Positions 1 through 8,674 of a stretch of 64,000 nucleotides of DNA are shown one piece after another (the stretch's first letter is position 1; each line of letters starts with the position of its first letter). Under the pieces are notes generated by a model. The model was not told the DNA's origin. It saw only the letters and a list, made by a program, of their open reading frames with translations, and ran no database searches. Origin of the DNA: M3007 sp044226205 (lineage in GTDB: Bacteria; Bacteroidota; Bacteroidia; Chitinophagales; Saprospiraceae); NCBI GenBank assembly GCA_044226205.1, contig JBGAHL010000008.1:124001-188000 (forward strand), given 5' to 3'. A program made the position numbers and the translations under genes.

Positions 1-877
1 TCCCCAGGCCGTCCTTTGCATAAGAAAGACTGCTGTAAACCGTGTATCCCTCGGCATTGCGCAACTTGCCCTTGCCGCCGGTGGCTTTCGACGCCAGCGG
101 GTCGTAGATGACATCCTTGGTCTTCAACGCGCCTTCCACATACCACGTGATCGGGCCTGCGGAAAGGGTGTTGTACAAAGTAGCAGCGTACGTATTGTAT
201 TGAGCGCCAATACTATCGATGGGGTTGTACGTCGCGATGGTGTTGACGATCTGGTTGATCGACTCGTCGTCGAAGGTGCGCGCCACCACGCCGATGCCGG
301 GCGCGAGCGTGAGGCTTTTGGCCGAGTCGGGTTTGATAAAACCTTCGAGTACTAGGCCGCGCACATTGGTGCCGTACTGGCTGAATTGCTGTTTTTGTTT
401 GCCCGTGAAGGCGCGGATGTTCCAGTTGTCGTTGAACTGATAACCCACTTTGACGCCATGCAGCGCGTTGTCGATCATCAGCGAGCGCTCTTCGTAGGAG
501 CGGTAGATGATGCCCGAGCCGATCTGGTCGTAGAGATAGCCGCCGGCGAGGTCGAATTTGCCGACCGTTTTGTGCACGTACCAGCGCCCGATGCCCTGGC
601 CGTTGAACGAGGCCAGCGGATTGAGCAGGTTGGAGTTGTTGAACACATCGAAACGAAGACCGAAATCGAAGCCCCAGTTGGAATAATTGAGGTTGAGCCA
701 GCTTTCGGCGCCGAATTTCTGGTAGTCGTACTGCGGCGTGCCGAAGGCGTTGATGCTCGAATCCGAAACGAAAAAGTTGCCGTTGCTTTGCAGGTTGCCG
801 GTGATCCGGGCGTTGTTCTGCGCTTGCAGGGTGAAGGAAACAAGGCAGCAAAGGGTTGCGAGTAGAAGGTGTCTCAT
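1..877 (-). CDS. DUF6029 family protein, partial (C-terminus beyond window)
   Basis: Reading the minus strand from an ATG at 875-877 gives at least 292 codons open to the window edge, so the stop codon lies outside. The product starts with a signal peptide (MRHLLLATLCCLVSFTLQAQ) and continues as a beta-rich sequence with alternating aromatic and glycine residues, typical of an outer-membrane or surface barrel. The segment with YDQIGSGIIYRSYEER and IDNALHGVKVGY matches what I recall of the Bacteroidota DUF6029 family, often found in T9SS-bearing genomes. Function is unknown. No Shine-Dalgarno site is visible, which is usual for this phylum. The family assignment is from memory of the motif and not from a search. 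Confidence 0.75.
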   Translation of the reverse strand, partial: MRHLLLATLCCLVSFTLQAQNNARITGNLQSNGNFFVSDSSINAFGTPQYDYQKFGAESWLNLNYSNWGFDFGLRFDVFNNSNLLNPLASFNGQGIGRWYVHKTVGKFDLAGGYLYDQIGSGIIYRSYEERSLMIDNALHGVKVGYQFNDNWNIRAFTGKQKQQFSQYGTNVRGLVLEGFIKPDSAKSLTLAPGIGVVARTFDDESINQIVNTIATYNPIDSIGAQYNTYAATLYNTLSAGPITWYVEGALKTKDVIYDPLASKATGGKGKLRNAEGYTVYSSLSYAKDGLG

Positions 878-997
878 GCTTGTAAAGTCAGTAGAATTTA
901 GGGCGAATGTAGCGCCTCGCCAAACCTTGTTGGTCAAACAAAGCCGGAAAATGGAACACTACGGACAAAAATTGGCCGGCGTGTCGTTCCAGCGACA

Positions 998-2386
998 TCA
1001 GCGCCGCAGTTTTTCGAGCAGCCAGTCGCGCTCGGCAACCGCGGGTGTTTGACCCACTTTTTCCGCCAGAGCCCGGCGGCGCGCGGGGCCCTGACCTATC
1101 GTTTTGGCCATTTTTTGGGTAAATTTTACAAAATTCAGGTAGTTGTCGCGGTGATACCCCAGGTCTTTTCTGCGCCGCAAAAACGCCTTGAAACTATCGA
1201 GCAGGCTGCTCAAAGGCAGCCATTCGCCCAGTTCGAAATAACTGCGCACCAGCATCTTCCGCGCATCGATCTGGATAAAAACGTCGGGGAATTCCACCTC
1301 CCGCAGCAGTTCGAGCACCGCGCGGTAGTCCGAGCTGCGAAAATGCAGCACCGCCTTGGCGTATCGGTAAATATTGTCGCGGTCGGTTTCGGGCAGAAAA
1401 ACACGGCAATCTTCCAGGAACACCGCCGCCCAGTCGTGCTCGCCGCAGAGTTTGGCCAGATTGAGGATATTGATATAGGTGTATTTGGGCAGCACGCCGT
1501 TTTCGAGCAGGATGCCGCGCTCCAGCGCCTGGCGGTACAGGTCGAAGGCTTCGCGGGTGTAAATTTTCTCTCCCCGATTGTGCCGCCGGATGGCGAAATT
1601 GATGGCCGTCATAAAAAGGTCGCGGCTTTCGGCAGCGCGGAAAAGGTGCACGTGGGCGGCAAGCAAATCTTTTAATTGCCTGAAACACTGCTCGTTGTCG
1701 GGGTCCTGCACCGCCCGGAAACCGGCGTGCATGAGCGCCAGCGCGGGGTTGTCGGCGGCATCCGAGGCCATCGACAGGGCTTCGGCGGCGAGCGGCACGG
1801 GCGGCTGGGCGGCGCGGGTGAGGTTTTCCAGCGAACGGGCGGTGCCCGACCATTTGAGGTTTTCGAGGAGGTAAAAATTGGTCAGCGCGCCGGTCACTTC
1901 CCGCAGGTTGGGCTGCCCGTCCTGCGGCGCCACGATCCAGTGGGCGAAGCGTTCTTTTTGCAGTCGATATTCGAGCAGCCAGTAATCGGCGTCGCGTTGC
2001 GGGGCATCGAGCAGGCGTTCGTGCAATTGTTGTGCATTGTGCTCGAAATGCCGCGCCAGCCCGCGTTTGCGGAAAGCGCAGCAGCGCAGCAATTGCTCCG
2101 AATGCGGGTCGCTGCGCAGTTCTTCCACCGCGAGAAACTGCTCGAGGCGCTCCGAAAACCAGTTGAGCAGAAGGTTGAAACGCAAATTATCGAATGCCTG
2201 ATCGGGATATATTTTTTTATAAATGTCGTTTTTTGTGATCGAATTATCGAGTGTGCGCAGCTGCTCAAACAGGGCGAGGACATCCTGCCTGTGGTTGAAA
2301 TAGGGCGATTGAAGAAATTTTTTGAACCGAATTTGCTCTTTTTCTGACAAAGTTTGAAAAAGCCGGACAGCGAGTGTGTGTTGCAT
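998..2386 (-). CDS. Conserved hypothetical protein, helix-rich, 462 aa
   Basis: A 462-residue soluble protein with no signal peptide or membrane segment. It begins MQHTLAVRLFQTLSEKEQ and is dominated by amphipathic helices rich in Leu, Glu, Arg and Gln, with motifs such as FLQSPYFNHRQDVLALFEQL repeated in spirit along the chain. This suggests an all-helical, TPR-like fold. I recognise the N-terminal pattern (short helix, FxxFLxSPYFN) as common in Saprospiraceae proteins of unknown function. It is divergent from the T9SS gene starting at 2509, with a perfect 14-bp palindrome between them. The real frame is supported by coherent hydrophobic periodicity; the overlapping plus-strand frames are low complexity. 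Confidence 0.75.
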   Translation of the reverse strand: MQHTLAVRLFQTLSEKEQIRFKKFLQSPYFNHRQDVLALFEQLRTLDNSITKNDIYKKIYPDQAFDNLRFNLLLNWFSERLEQFLAVEELRSDPHSEQLLRCCAFRKRGLARHFEHNAQQLHERLLDAPQRDADYWLLEYRLQKERFAHWIVAPQDGQPNLREVTGALTNFYLLENLKWSGTARSLENLTRAAQPPVPLAAEALSMASDAADNPALALMHAGFRAVQDPDNEQCFRQLKDLLAAHVHLFRAAESRDLFMTAINFAIRRHNRGEKIYTREAFDLYRQALERGILLENGVLPKYTYINILNLAKLCGEHDWAAVFLEDCRVFLPETDRDNIYRYAKAVLHFRSSDYRAVLELLREVEFPDVFIQIDARKMLVRSYFELGEWLPLSSLLDSFKAFLRRRKDLGYHRDNYLNFVKFTQKMAKTIGQGPARRRALAEKVGQTPAVAERDWLLEKLRR

Positions 2387-2392
2387 GGGATC

Positions 2393-2406
2393 AATTACCG
2401 GTAATT
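2393..2406. promoter_or_regulatory. Perfect 14-bp palindrome between divergent genes
   Basis: AATTACCGGTAATT is its own reverse complement. It lies 7 bases upstream of the minus-strand gene starting at 2386 and about 100 bases upstream of the plus-strand start at 2509. It has the size and symmetry of a dimeric regulator operator, but no cognate regulator is identified and chance cannot be excluded. Confidence 0.3.
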
Positions 2407-2508
2407 TCAGTTTTTTATAACCAGATATAAATGTACCGGTTTCCGATGCCCGGGCGGCCGACTTTTGTGCAAAAAATCACCTTTAAACAAAAACCGTATC
2501 GTTCGCCC

Positions 2509-5388
2509 ATGAAGAAGTTGCTCTATTTGTTGCTCCTGTTCCTCGCCGCCACGACGACGACGACGCGGCTTCCCGCGCAGTCTTTTTTGAAAAAATACAA
2601 TGGCCTGAGTTTTCAACGCATCGTCACACCGCTATTTGTGTACCCCAACGGCAACATAGGTATGGACCTGCAGCAGCCTTACGCCAATAATTCCTACACC
2701 CGGCTGATCGCCGATCCCGACGGCAACCTGCTTTCCAATACGCCGCAAAGCCTGCCCGGCGCCTTGCAACACCTGCTGCTGCCCGACGGCACCCTGATCT
2801 CCGCGGGAGCCGTCAATGAAAAACTCGACGTCTGGAAACGCGACGCGGCCGGCAACGTCGTCTGGCACAATCAATACCCTATGACCAGCGCCGGAGAAGT
2901 GGCTGTTTTCCGCGACACCCGTGTCAACGACAACGGCGATATTTTTATTCGCGGTTATTTTGCCACCACAGGAGTGCCTCATTATCAGCTGTTTGTCGTG
3001 AAAATCGATGCTGCGGGCGTTTTCCAGTGGGTCAACACAGTAACCACCAAAGACTTCGAATACGGCGTCAGTGTCGAGCCCGACCCCCTGGGCGGCTGCC
3101 TGGCCGGCCGGTTGGTGATCGATACGGCTGTAGTAGGTCTGTCCTATCAGCTCTTGTCGCGCTACGAAGCAGATGGGACCACCGCCTGGTCGATCAAGGC
3201 GCCGGGCCGGATTGGCGAAACTCATTATACCCGAGGCTACGCCTCCAACGCGGCCGGTCAATCGCTGGTCATCTCTACCAGCGACCAAGACTGGGTGTTC
3301 GACTCCACGTACTGGATGCTGCTGGGCCCCGCGGGCGATACCCTGTGGAATTTTACCAGCACGGCATCCCCATTGATCAAGTATTTGCGCCCTCACGTAG
3401 TGCTGGCCGACGGGACTTCGGCGTTTTATGTCGCCGGCAATTACGAACTCAATGACCAAAATCAATACATCGCGACGGTGGCAAGGATCGATACTGCCGG
3501 CAATCTGGTTTGGGTCAAAAGTTTTGGCCCGCTTAGCAGCCCGGGCGCCGGCCTCGCGTATTTTAACTCGGGCACGGTGCTGACCGACGGCAGCGTTTTG
3601 TTGACCGGCACAGTTGCCGATGATGTTTTTCTGCTCAAAATACCGGCCGATGGCTCCTTTTTCGGCTTCCAGAATGTCGTGCAAGGCCTTGTGACCTATG
3701 ACGAAAACACCAATTGCATCCCCGAGTCCGGCGAAACGCCGCTCAGCGGCTGGGTCGTGAAGGCCGAAGGCAATGGTTTCGAGCAATACGGTTTTACCAA
3801 TGCAGTCGGCCACTACGACATCCCTTTCCTCGATACGGGCTATTATCAGGTCATTGTGACCCCGCCGAGTTACCTCTGGGACGCCTGTCAGGACACCGTG
3901 CCGATCTATTTCCCTTACAGCGCCACATCGCTGACCGATACCGTCGATTTTGCCGAGCAGACGCCTGCTTATTGCCCTTTGCTCGAGGTACAGCTGACCG
4001 CGCCCTCGTACCGCCCCTGCTTGTCGCGCACCATTTACACCAACGTATGCAACAACGGCACGGCGCCCGCGGCCCCCTATCAATTGACGATCGTACTGGA
4101 CCCCCTGCTCGATATCGCGAGCGCCCCGCATCCTTATACCGTACAGGGCGATACCGTGACGTTCTCCCTCGACACCTTGCAGCCGTTTCAGTGCGAAACC
4201 TATAATTTTCAGGTAAATGTCAGTTGCAATGCGCAACTCGGCCAGACCCTGTGCCTGACCGCCCACGTCAGCCCCGACTCCCTTTGCCTGTTCCCGCCCG
4301 ACTGGTCGGGCGCCAACATCGTGGTGAACGGCGAGTGCGAAGGCGATTCCGTGCATTTCAGGATCAAAAATACAGGCGGCGCACCAATGAACCAGAGCCT
4401 CGATTTCGTCATCATCGACGATCATGTGATCACCCGGATGGGAGAATTTAACCTCGCTCCCGAAGAAGTCCACACCGAAACCGTACCAGCCGACGGCAGC
4501 ACCTGGCGACTCACGGCCGAACAGGAGCCGGGCCATCCCTTCGGGTACCAGAAACCCAGTGTGGCAGTAGAAGGTTGTTCTGTAAATACTTGGTTTTCAA
4601 CCGATATGGTCAATCTTTTTGCCAATTACAGCGGCGACCCCTTCGACGATGTGGAATGCCAGCCGGTGGTGGCCAGCTACGACCCCAACGACAAAACCGG
4701 CATGCCGCTGGGCCTCGATTACGACCATTGCGTGGAAGCCACAGAAGTGCTCGACTACGTGGTTCGTTTTCAAAATACGGGCACCGCCCCCGCCTTCTAC
4801 GTCGAAATCCAGGACACCCTTTCCAACTGGCTCGACCCAGCCAGCATCCAGGCCGTCTCGGCCAGCCACGATTTCCGCTGGACCCTTTCAGGCAACGGCA
4901 TCCTCAAATTTTTCTTCGACGACATCGTGCTGCCCGACTCCAACGCGAGCCAGGAAGCTTCGCAGGGCTTCGTCCGCTTCCGCATCGCCCAACGAGCGGG
5001 CAACCCGCTGGGCGCGCAAATCTTCAACCGGGCCGGTATTTATTTTGATCAAAACGCGGCTGTACTGACCAACACCACTTTCCACACGGTTTGCCAGGAC
5101 TTTATCGAAGTGCAGGTCAGCGACGTGCAAACCCCCGGACGTATGGACCCAGGGATGACGATCTATCCCAACCCTGCCCGAGATGCTGTGTTCGTACAGT
5201 TTAGCCCCGACCGCTTCGCCGGCGGCCGGTTGCGGCTGCTCGATTTGTACGGGCAGGTGCTGTGGCAACAAGCCCTTCTCGCACCCAGTGGGCGCATCGA
5301 GCGGAATGGCCTCGCTACTGGAATGTATTTTGTTGAATATGAGGGAAATAACGGAGAAAGGGTCGTTCGGCCGGTGATGTTTGAATAG
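2509..5388 (+). CDS. T9SS-secreted surface protein with DUF7619-like domain
   Basis: The start is placed at 2509 because MKKLLYLLLLFLAA gives a clean signal peptide ending near LPAQ; an upstream in-frame ATG at 2431 would add an unlikely 26-residue hydrophilic extension. The 959-residue protein has a propeller-like first third with repeats of the kind DAAGNVVWHNQ and TAGNLVWVKSF. A Cna-B/SdrD-like domain follows, at about 395-460 (TYDENTNCIPESGETPLSGW). Next comes a conserved-repeat region around 720-880 (SYDPNDKTG, VVRFQNTGTAPAFYVEIQD, FNRAGIYFDQNAAVLTN), typical of DUF7619. A C-terminal sorting domain begins IYPNPARDAVFVQF and ends with a Gly/aromatic strand. These features predict export by Sec, then T9SS and attachment at the cell surface. 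The ligand is unknown. Confidence 0.88.
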   Translation: MKKLLYLLLLFLAATTTTTRLPAQSFLKKYNGLSFQRIVTPLFVYPNGNIGMDLQQPYANNSYTRLIADPDGNLLSNTPQSLPGALQHLLLPDGTLISAGAVNEKLDVWKRDAAGNVVWHNQYPMTSAGEVAVFRDTRVNDNGDIFIRGYFATTGVPHYQLFVVKIDAAGVFQWVNTVTTKDFEYGVSVEPDPLGGCLAGRLVIDTAVVGLSYQLLSRYEADGTTAWSIKAPGRIGETHYTRGYASNAAGQSLVISTSDQDWVFDSTYWMLLGPAGDTLWNFTSTASPLIKYLRPHVVLADGTSAFYVAGNYELNDQNQYIATVARIDTAGNLVWVKSFGPLSSPGAGLAYFNSGTVLTDGSVLLTGTVADDVFLLKIPADGSFFGFQNVVQGLVTYDENTNCIPESGETPLSGWVVKAEGNGFEQYGFTNAVGHYDIPFLDTGYYQVIVTPPSYLWDACQDTVPIYFPYSATSLTDTVDFAEQTPAYCPLLEVQLTAPSYRPCLSRTIYTNVCNNGTAPAAPYQLTIVLDPLLDIASAPHPYTVQGDTVTFSLDTLQPFQCETYNFQVNVSCNAQLGQTLCLTAHVSPDSLCLFPPDWSGANIVVNGECEGDSVHFRIKNTGGAPMNQSLDFVIIDDHVITRMGEFNLAPEEVHTETVPADGSTWRLTAEQEPGHPFGYQKPSVAVEGCSVNTWFSTDMVNLFANYSGDPFDDVECQPVVASYDPNDKTGMPLGLDYDHCVEATEVLDYVVRFQNTGTAPAFYVEIQDTLSNWLDPASIQAVSASHDFRWTLSGNGILKFFFDDIVLPDSNASQEASQGFVRFRIAQRAGNPLGAQIFNRAGIYFDQNAAVLTNTTFHTVCQDFIEVQVSDVQTPGRMDPGMTIYPNPARDAVFVQFSPDRFAGGRLRLLDLYGQVLWQQALLAPSGRIERNGLATGMYFVEYEGNNGERVVRPVMFE

Positions 5389-5448
5389 TGCCGAGGGGCA
5401 TTTCTGAAACATGAGTCATCCCGAATTTTAGGAGGGATGAAAAGAAGA

Positions 5449-5500
5449 GACCTCTTGTGTAAATTTGAGTATTACGACACACTCAAAAACACAGGAGGTC
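5449..5500 (+). promoter_or_regulatory. Hairpin sequestering the transposase ribosome-binding site
   Basis: GACCTCTTGTGT (5449-5460) pairs with ACACAGGAGGTC (5489-5500), 12 pairs with one G-U. Inside it TTTGAGT (5464-5470) pairs with ACTCAAA (5481-5487), leaving a 10-base loop. The 3' strand contains the Shine-Dalgarno AGGAGGT at 5493-5499, just before the ATG at 5504. In a transcript reading in from outside, the site would be buried. Sequestration of this type is known for other insertion sequences such as IS10 and IS50; here it is inferred from sequence only. Confidence 0.6.
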
Positions 5501-5503
5501 TTC

Positions 5504-6844
5504 ATGTTTAAGTACTTGTTACAAAGGAAAGAGAAATGGGAGAGAAAACAAAAAGCAGCGAGTTTTGTACTCCATCAATCGCAGCAATATTTGCGAGGGA
5601 TTGAAAGTCGATTGGCCAAGCGATTGGACAGCCGGTTGGTTCGGACGTTTTATGATTTATTCATGGTGATATTGACCTTTCGCAATCGTTCTATGGGGTT
5701 GGTATTGAGCGAGTTAGGGGGTTATGTTTGTGGTTTTGATCATGCTGCTGCAGGCACCAAACGGATCAGTAATTTGCTTCGGAGTAAGAATTGGGCATCT
5801 GAGCAGGTGGATGAGATGTTTCAAGAGCGGAGCAAAATGCGGTTGGATCAGATGCTGCAAAAAGGGCAGCGTCCTTTATTGTTGTGGGATGACAGCCGGC
5901 TGGAAAAGCCCGAGAGTTGGTTTTCGGAGGGTTTGTGCCCGGTGTACAGCAGCAAGGGACAGCGACTGACCCGCATCAAGCCGGGCTACTATCGACAACC
6001 TCGTGGTCGCATTTGCGTGCCGGGTTTTGAATGGACAGCCGTGCTGCTATCGGCCTTGGGCGCCGTGCCCAGGGTATACCAAATGACGTGGTGGACCAGC
6101 AGAGGCAAATTCAAGGACTCTGGCGACAACATTCTGTATCGGATGCTCAAAAAAATTCAGTTGCAGTTCGGCTCGGCGGCCCTGCATGTGTTCGACCGCG
6201 GGTATGCCAGCGCGCAGATGCTGCAATGGCTTTTTCATTTCCAGCAGGATTTTATCATTCGCTGGAAAAAAAACTACCTGATGATCAACGAACTGGGCGT
6301 AGAGAAACACACACACCTTGTGGCTCGTTCCTACAAAGGGCAAAGTAGTCGCCTGGTGTGGGATAAAGAACGTAAAAAGTTCAAACGCCTGACCATTGCC
6401 TGTGCTCCCCTCAAACACCCGCAAATGCCTGACATCCAACTCTATATGGTCATCGTCCGCGATAAAAAAAACCACAATGGACCTATGTATCTCCTCACTT
6501 CAATTCCCATACTGTCCGCCAAATCGGCATGGGAAATTTGCTCCTCCTACCTCCACCGATGGAACGTGGAGCAGGCCTTCCGATTTGGAAAATCAGAACT
6601 GGCTATGGAATCTCCCAGACTTTGGTTCTGGGAAAACCGCCTCAAACTATTGGCCATCGTAGCCCTCGTTTTTGACTTCCTGCTCCAATTACTCCAAAAT
6701 TGGCGCCCATGGGTGGCCCAATTCATCAACAATTGGTGCCATAGAACAGGAAATCGGCACCGAAAGGCTTCGATGCCGATTTACAGATTCCGTCAGGCCA
6801 TCTCTAATTGCCTCGCACATTGCTTGGCTCAAAATTCGGGATGA
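5504..6844 (+). CDS. IS4-family transposase
   Basis: The start at 5504 is chosen because AGGAGGT lies 4 bases upstream, one of the few strong ribosome-binding sites in the window. The 446-residue protein carries the DDE triad of the RNase-H-like fold: D129/D130 in LLLWDDSR, D231 in VFDRGYAS, and E356 within YLHRWNVEQAFRFGK. That last stretch matches the IS4 signature Y-(2)-R-(3)-E-(6)-K exactly (Y349, R352, E356, K363). The enzyme cuts and pastes its own element. The TGA stop (6842-6844) lies inside the right terminal repeat, so the gene fills the element almost end to end. No frameshift or stop is seen, so it may be active. Confidence 0.92.
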   Translation: MFKYLLQRKEKWERKQKAASFVLHQSQQYLRGIESRLAKRLDSRLVRTFYDLFMVILTFRNRSMGLVLSELGGYVCGFDHAAAGTKRISNLLRSKNWASEQVDEMFQERSKMRLDQMLQKGQRPLLLWDDSRLEKPESWFSEGLCPVYSSKGQRLTRIKPGYYRQPRGRICVPGFEWTAVLLSALGAVPRVYQMTWWTSRGKFKDSGDNILYRMLKKIQLQFGSAALHVFDRGYASAQMLQWLFHFQQDFIIRWKKNYLMINELGVEKHTHLVARSYKGQSSRLVWDKERKKFKRLTIACAPLKHPQMPDIQLYMVIVRDKKNHNGPMYLLTSIPILSAKSAWEICSSYLHRWNVEQAFRFGKSELAMESPRLWFWENRLKLLAIVALVFDFLLQLLQNWRPWVAQFINNWCHRTGNRHRKASMPIYRFRQAISNCLAHCLAQNSG

Positions 6845-6862
6845 CTCATGTTTTTAAAAAAG

Positions 6863-7035
6863 GTAAAAACTTAGGCAGGGGCAGCGCCCCGTGATATTTG
6901 TAGCCTTTTAGCACCAAAATCCATCCAGAAGGGGCAGCGCCCCGAAAGATGTCTCGGGGCGCTGCCCCTTCTGACCTGTTTTCTCCACCATTTGCTACAA
7001 ATCTTTCGGGGCACTGCCCCGGCCTAAGTTTTTAC
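6863..7035. repeat. Nested palindromic element (MITE/REP-like)
   Basis: Bases 6863-6904 and 6994-7035 form a roughly 42-bp inverted repeat with a few mismatches. Nested inside it is a perfect 20-bp stem, 6926-6945 with 6954-6973, around an 8-base loop. The motif GGGGCAGCGCCCC, itself nearly palindromic, or close variants of it appear four times. There is no open reading frame. The element starts 9 bp after the IS right end and stops 6 bp before the stop codon of the minus-strand lipoprotein gene, so it could act as a terminator for either side. It resembles short palindromic repeats dispersed in bacterial genomes; copy number elsewhere cannot be seen here. Confidence 0.75.
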
Positions 7036-7041
7036 GAAAAA

Positions 7042-8538
7042 TCAAAACTCTATCTCAAAACACCCCGCGTCGGGCGTCACGGCATCGCGCAATTTGCCGT
7101 CTAGGTCGTGGTCGATGCCCGGCACGGGCAGGGCGTAGCGATTGGCGACCGATCCGATGGTGTCGAGGTGGTAATCGTCGCGGTTGGGATTAAGGAAAAG
7201 CGTATCCGTTTGTTCGGCAAAAAGGCAGGGTTGGCAGTGGTCGGGGAAATCGGGATAGCCTTCCGGCTTGATCAGGTCGCGCACCTTTACAACGCAATTT
7301 TCAAAGCGGTAGTCGAAGGACGCCGGGTCGTTGCCGAGCCGGTCGAACAGGGTAATCTGGTCGGCCCGACTGCCGAAAGCGATGCAATTGCTGAACCGCG
7401 CTTTGAGCGGGTAGGCGTAAAAACTCTGACAAGCCTGGTCGAGGCAGCGCGCATTGCCCAGGTAGATGCTTTCCCCGTCGACCCCGTAGCTGGCCATGGT
7501 GCAATAGGTGAACTGGTAATCGCCCCCGTAAGCCAGTTGTACGGCAAAGCTCCCGTGGTTGTAAAACAGGCAGTTTTCGGCCGTGATTTTGGCGTGGACG
7601 CCGATCAGTCCGCCGTTGGTGGTGTTGTAAATGCGGGTATCGCGGACGCTGAGTTCGGCCGCGCTGTCGACGTACACCCCGATCACGCTGTTGCGGATGA
7701 TGCAGTGCTGAATGCTGTGCCCTTTGGTCGCGTCGGTGAGCAAAATGCCGGTCCACTGGCCGGGTTCGTCGTCGAACTCGGGTTCGAGCCGGTCGCCTTC
7801 GAAGATGACCGGGTTGTCGCGGGTGCCTTCGACGATGAGGCGGCCGTTGCCGTAGAAAAAGAGCAAGCCGTCGTTGCGGAATGCGGTGGTGACCGAATCC
7901 ACTTTTTCCTTGGTCAGGCCTCCGTGTACATAAACGCGGGCGCCGGCGGGGATGCGCACCGTACAATCGCCGATGCCCACCTGCCCGTAAAGGACGTAGG
8001 GTTTGGGGTCGTCCCAGACCCATTCGCCGCCGTTGCAGCCGTAAAAGACGGTGCTGTCGGCGTAAAAACGCGAGGGAATATAGTTGGCATTTTGCCCCCA
8101 GGCTTCCAGCACCACTTTTTGGGTGTTGCCATTGGTTTCAAATACCACGTTTTCATCGACCACGAAAGGGCTGGCGCTGAGCGGGTCGTCGGGATTGATC
8201 GTCACCTCGGCGAACACGTAGAGGCTGTCGTTGGGCGCGATCTCGATGTCGCGGTGGTCGCGACCCGGCAAGCCGTCCACGTTGAGGTTGAACTTGGAAG
8301 CGGCCCCGTTTTCGAGGTAAATTCGGCTGACACGCAGGCTTTCCTTGTGGCGGTTGTAAATTTTGAGGGTCCGCGTGGCCGACCCGAGTTGGGTGAACAC
8401 CGTGTCGAAGTGCAGGGTGTCGGTCGAGAACTCGAGGCGGTCGTTCGGATCGGTGGTAAAACGCTCTTTTTGGCAACAGGTCAGGAGGAGCGTCAGCGCC
8501 AGGAAGGCGGGAAAGGCGATTTTGAGCCAGTTTGTCAT
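7042..8538 (-). CDS. Putative lipoprotein with right-handed beta-helix domain
   Basis: The start at 8538 (MTNWLKIAFPAFLALTLLL) is preferred because it gives a lipoprotein-type signal ending in TCCQ; an in-frame ATG 81 codons upstream would add an Arg/Pro-rich stretch with no signal. The 498-residue product has an N-terminal beta-sandwich-like part (LEFSTDTLHFDTVFTQLG, typical of cell-surface proteins). A middle and C-terminal part follows with short repeated strands such as HSIQHCIIRNSVIGVYVDS and LSVRDTRIYNTTNGGLIGV, as in parallel beta-helix (pectin-lyase-like or choice-of-anchor) proteins. It ends DAVTPDAGCFEIEF. It is probably exposed at the cell surface. Substrate is unknown and no catalytic residues can be assigned. 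Confidence 0.75.
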   Translation of the reverse strand: MTNWLKIAFPAFLALTLLLTCCQKERFTTDPNDRLEFSTDTLHFDTVFTQLGSATRTLKIYNRHKESLRVSRIYLENGAASKFNLNVDGLPGRDHRDIEIAPNDSLYVFAEVTINPDDPLSASPFVVDENVVFETNGNTQKVVLEAWGQNANYIPSRFYADSTVFYGCNGGEWVWDDPKPYVLYGQVGIGDCTVRIPAGARVYVHGGLTKEKVDSVTTAFRNDGLLFFYGNGRLIVEGTRDNPVIFEGDRLEPEFDDEPGQWTGILLTDATKGHSIQHCIIRNSVIGVYVDSAAELSVRDTRIYNTTNGGLIGVHAKITAENCLFYNHGSFAVQLAYGGDYQFTYCTMASYGVDGESIYLGNARCLDQACQSFYAYPLKARFSNCIAFGSRADQITLFDRLGNDPASFDYRFENCVVKVRDLIKPEGYPDFPDHCQPCLFAEQTDTLFLNPNRDDYHLDTIGSVANRYALPVPGIDHDLDGKLRDAVTPDAGCFEIEF

Positions 8539-8636
8539 GGGCAAAATGATGGAATGGCGGCAAAGGTAGTCCGCGTCGGGCGAAGAGTATGTCCGGGTTT
8601 TACAGTTGATGATAATTGCGCCAGTCGGGTAGTTGC

Positions 8637-8674
8637 CTGCCCTCCGAGAAGGGCTTGTCGGGCAGCCTTTTTTT
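8637..8674 (+). terminator. Possible orphan rho-independent terminator
   Basis: CTGCCC (8637-8642) pairs with GGGCAG (8660-8665), with a small inner CCCT/AGGG stem, followed by seven T at 8668-8674. No plus-strand gene lies just upstream, so if real it would end a short unannotated RNA. The stem is short and the call is weak. Confidence 0.25.

Larger units (their letters stand above)
5407..6853 (+). mobile_element. Intact IS4-family insertion sequence with 23-bp terminal inverted repeats
   Basis: Bases 5407-5429 and 6831-6853 are perfect inverted repeats, 23 bp long; the inner 17 bases read GAGTCATCCCGAATTTT at the left end. Between them lies one transposase gene. The outermost bases (aaac/gttt) may belong to the host, so the exact tips are uncertain by about 4-6 bp. 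I could not find a clear target-site duplication in the flanks. The element sits 19 bp after the stop of the T9SS gene and immediately before a separate palindromic repeat, so no gene is interrupted. Confidence 0.85.

Noticed and set aside
5389..5430. A target-site duplication flanking the insertion sequence
   Set aside because: The bases outside the two terminal repeats do not match as direct repeats at any plausible length.
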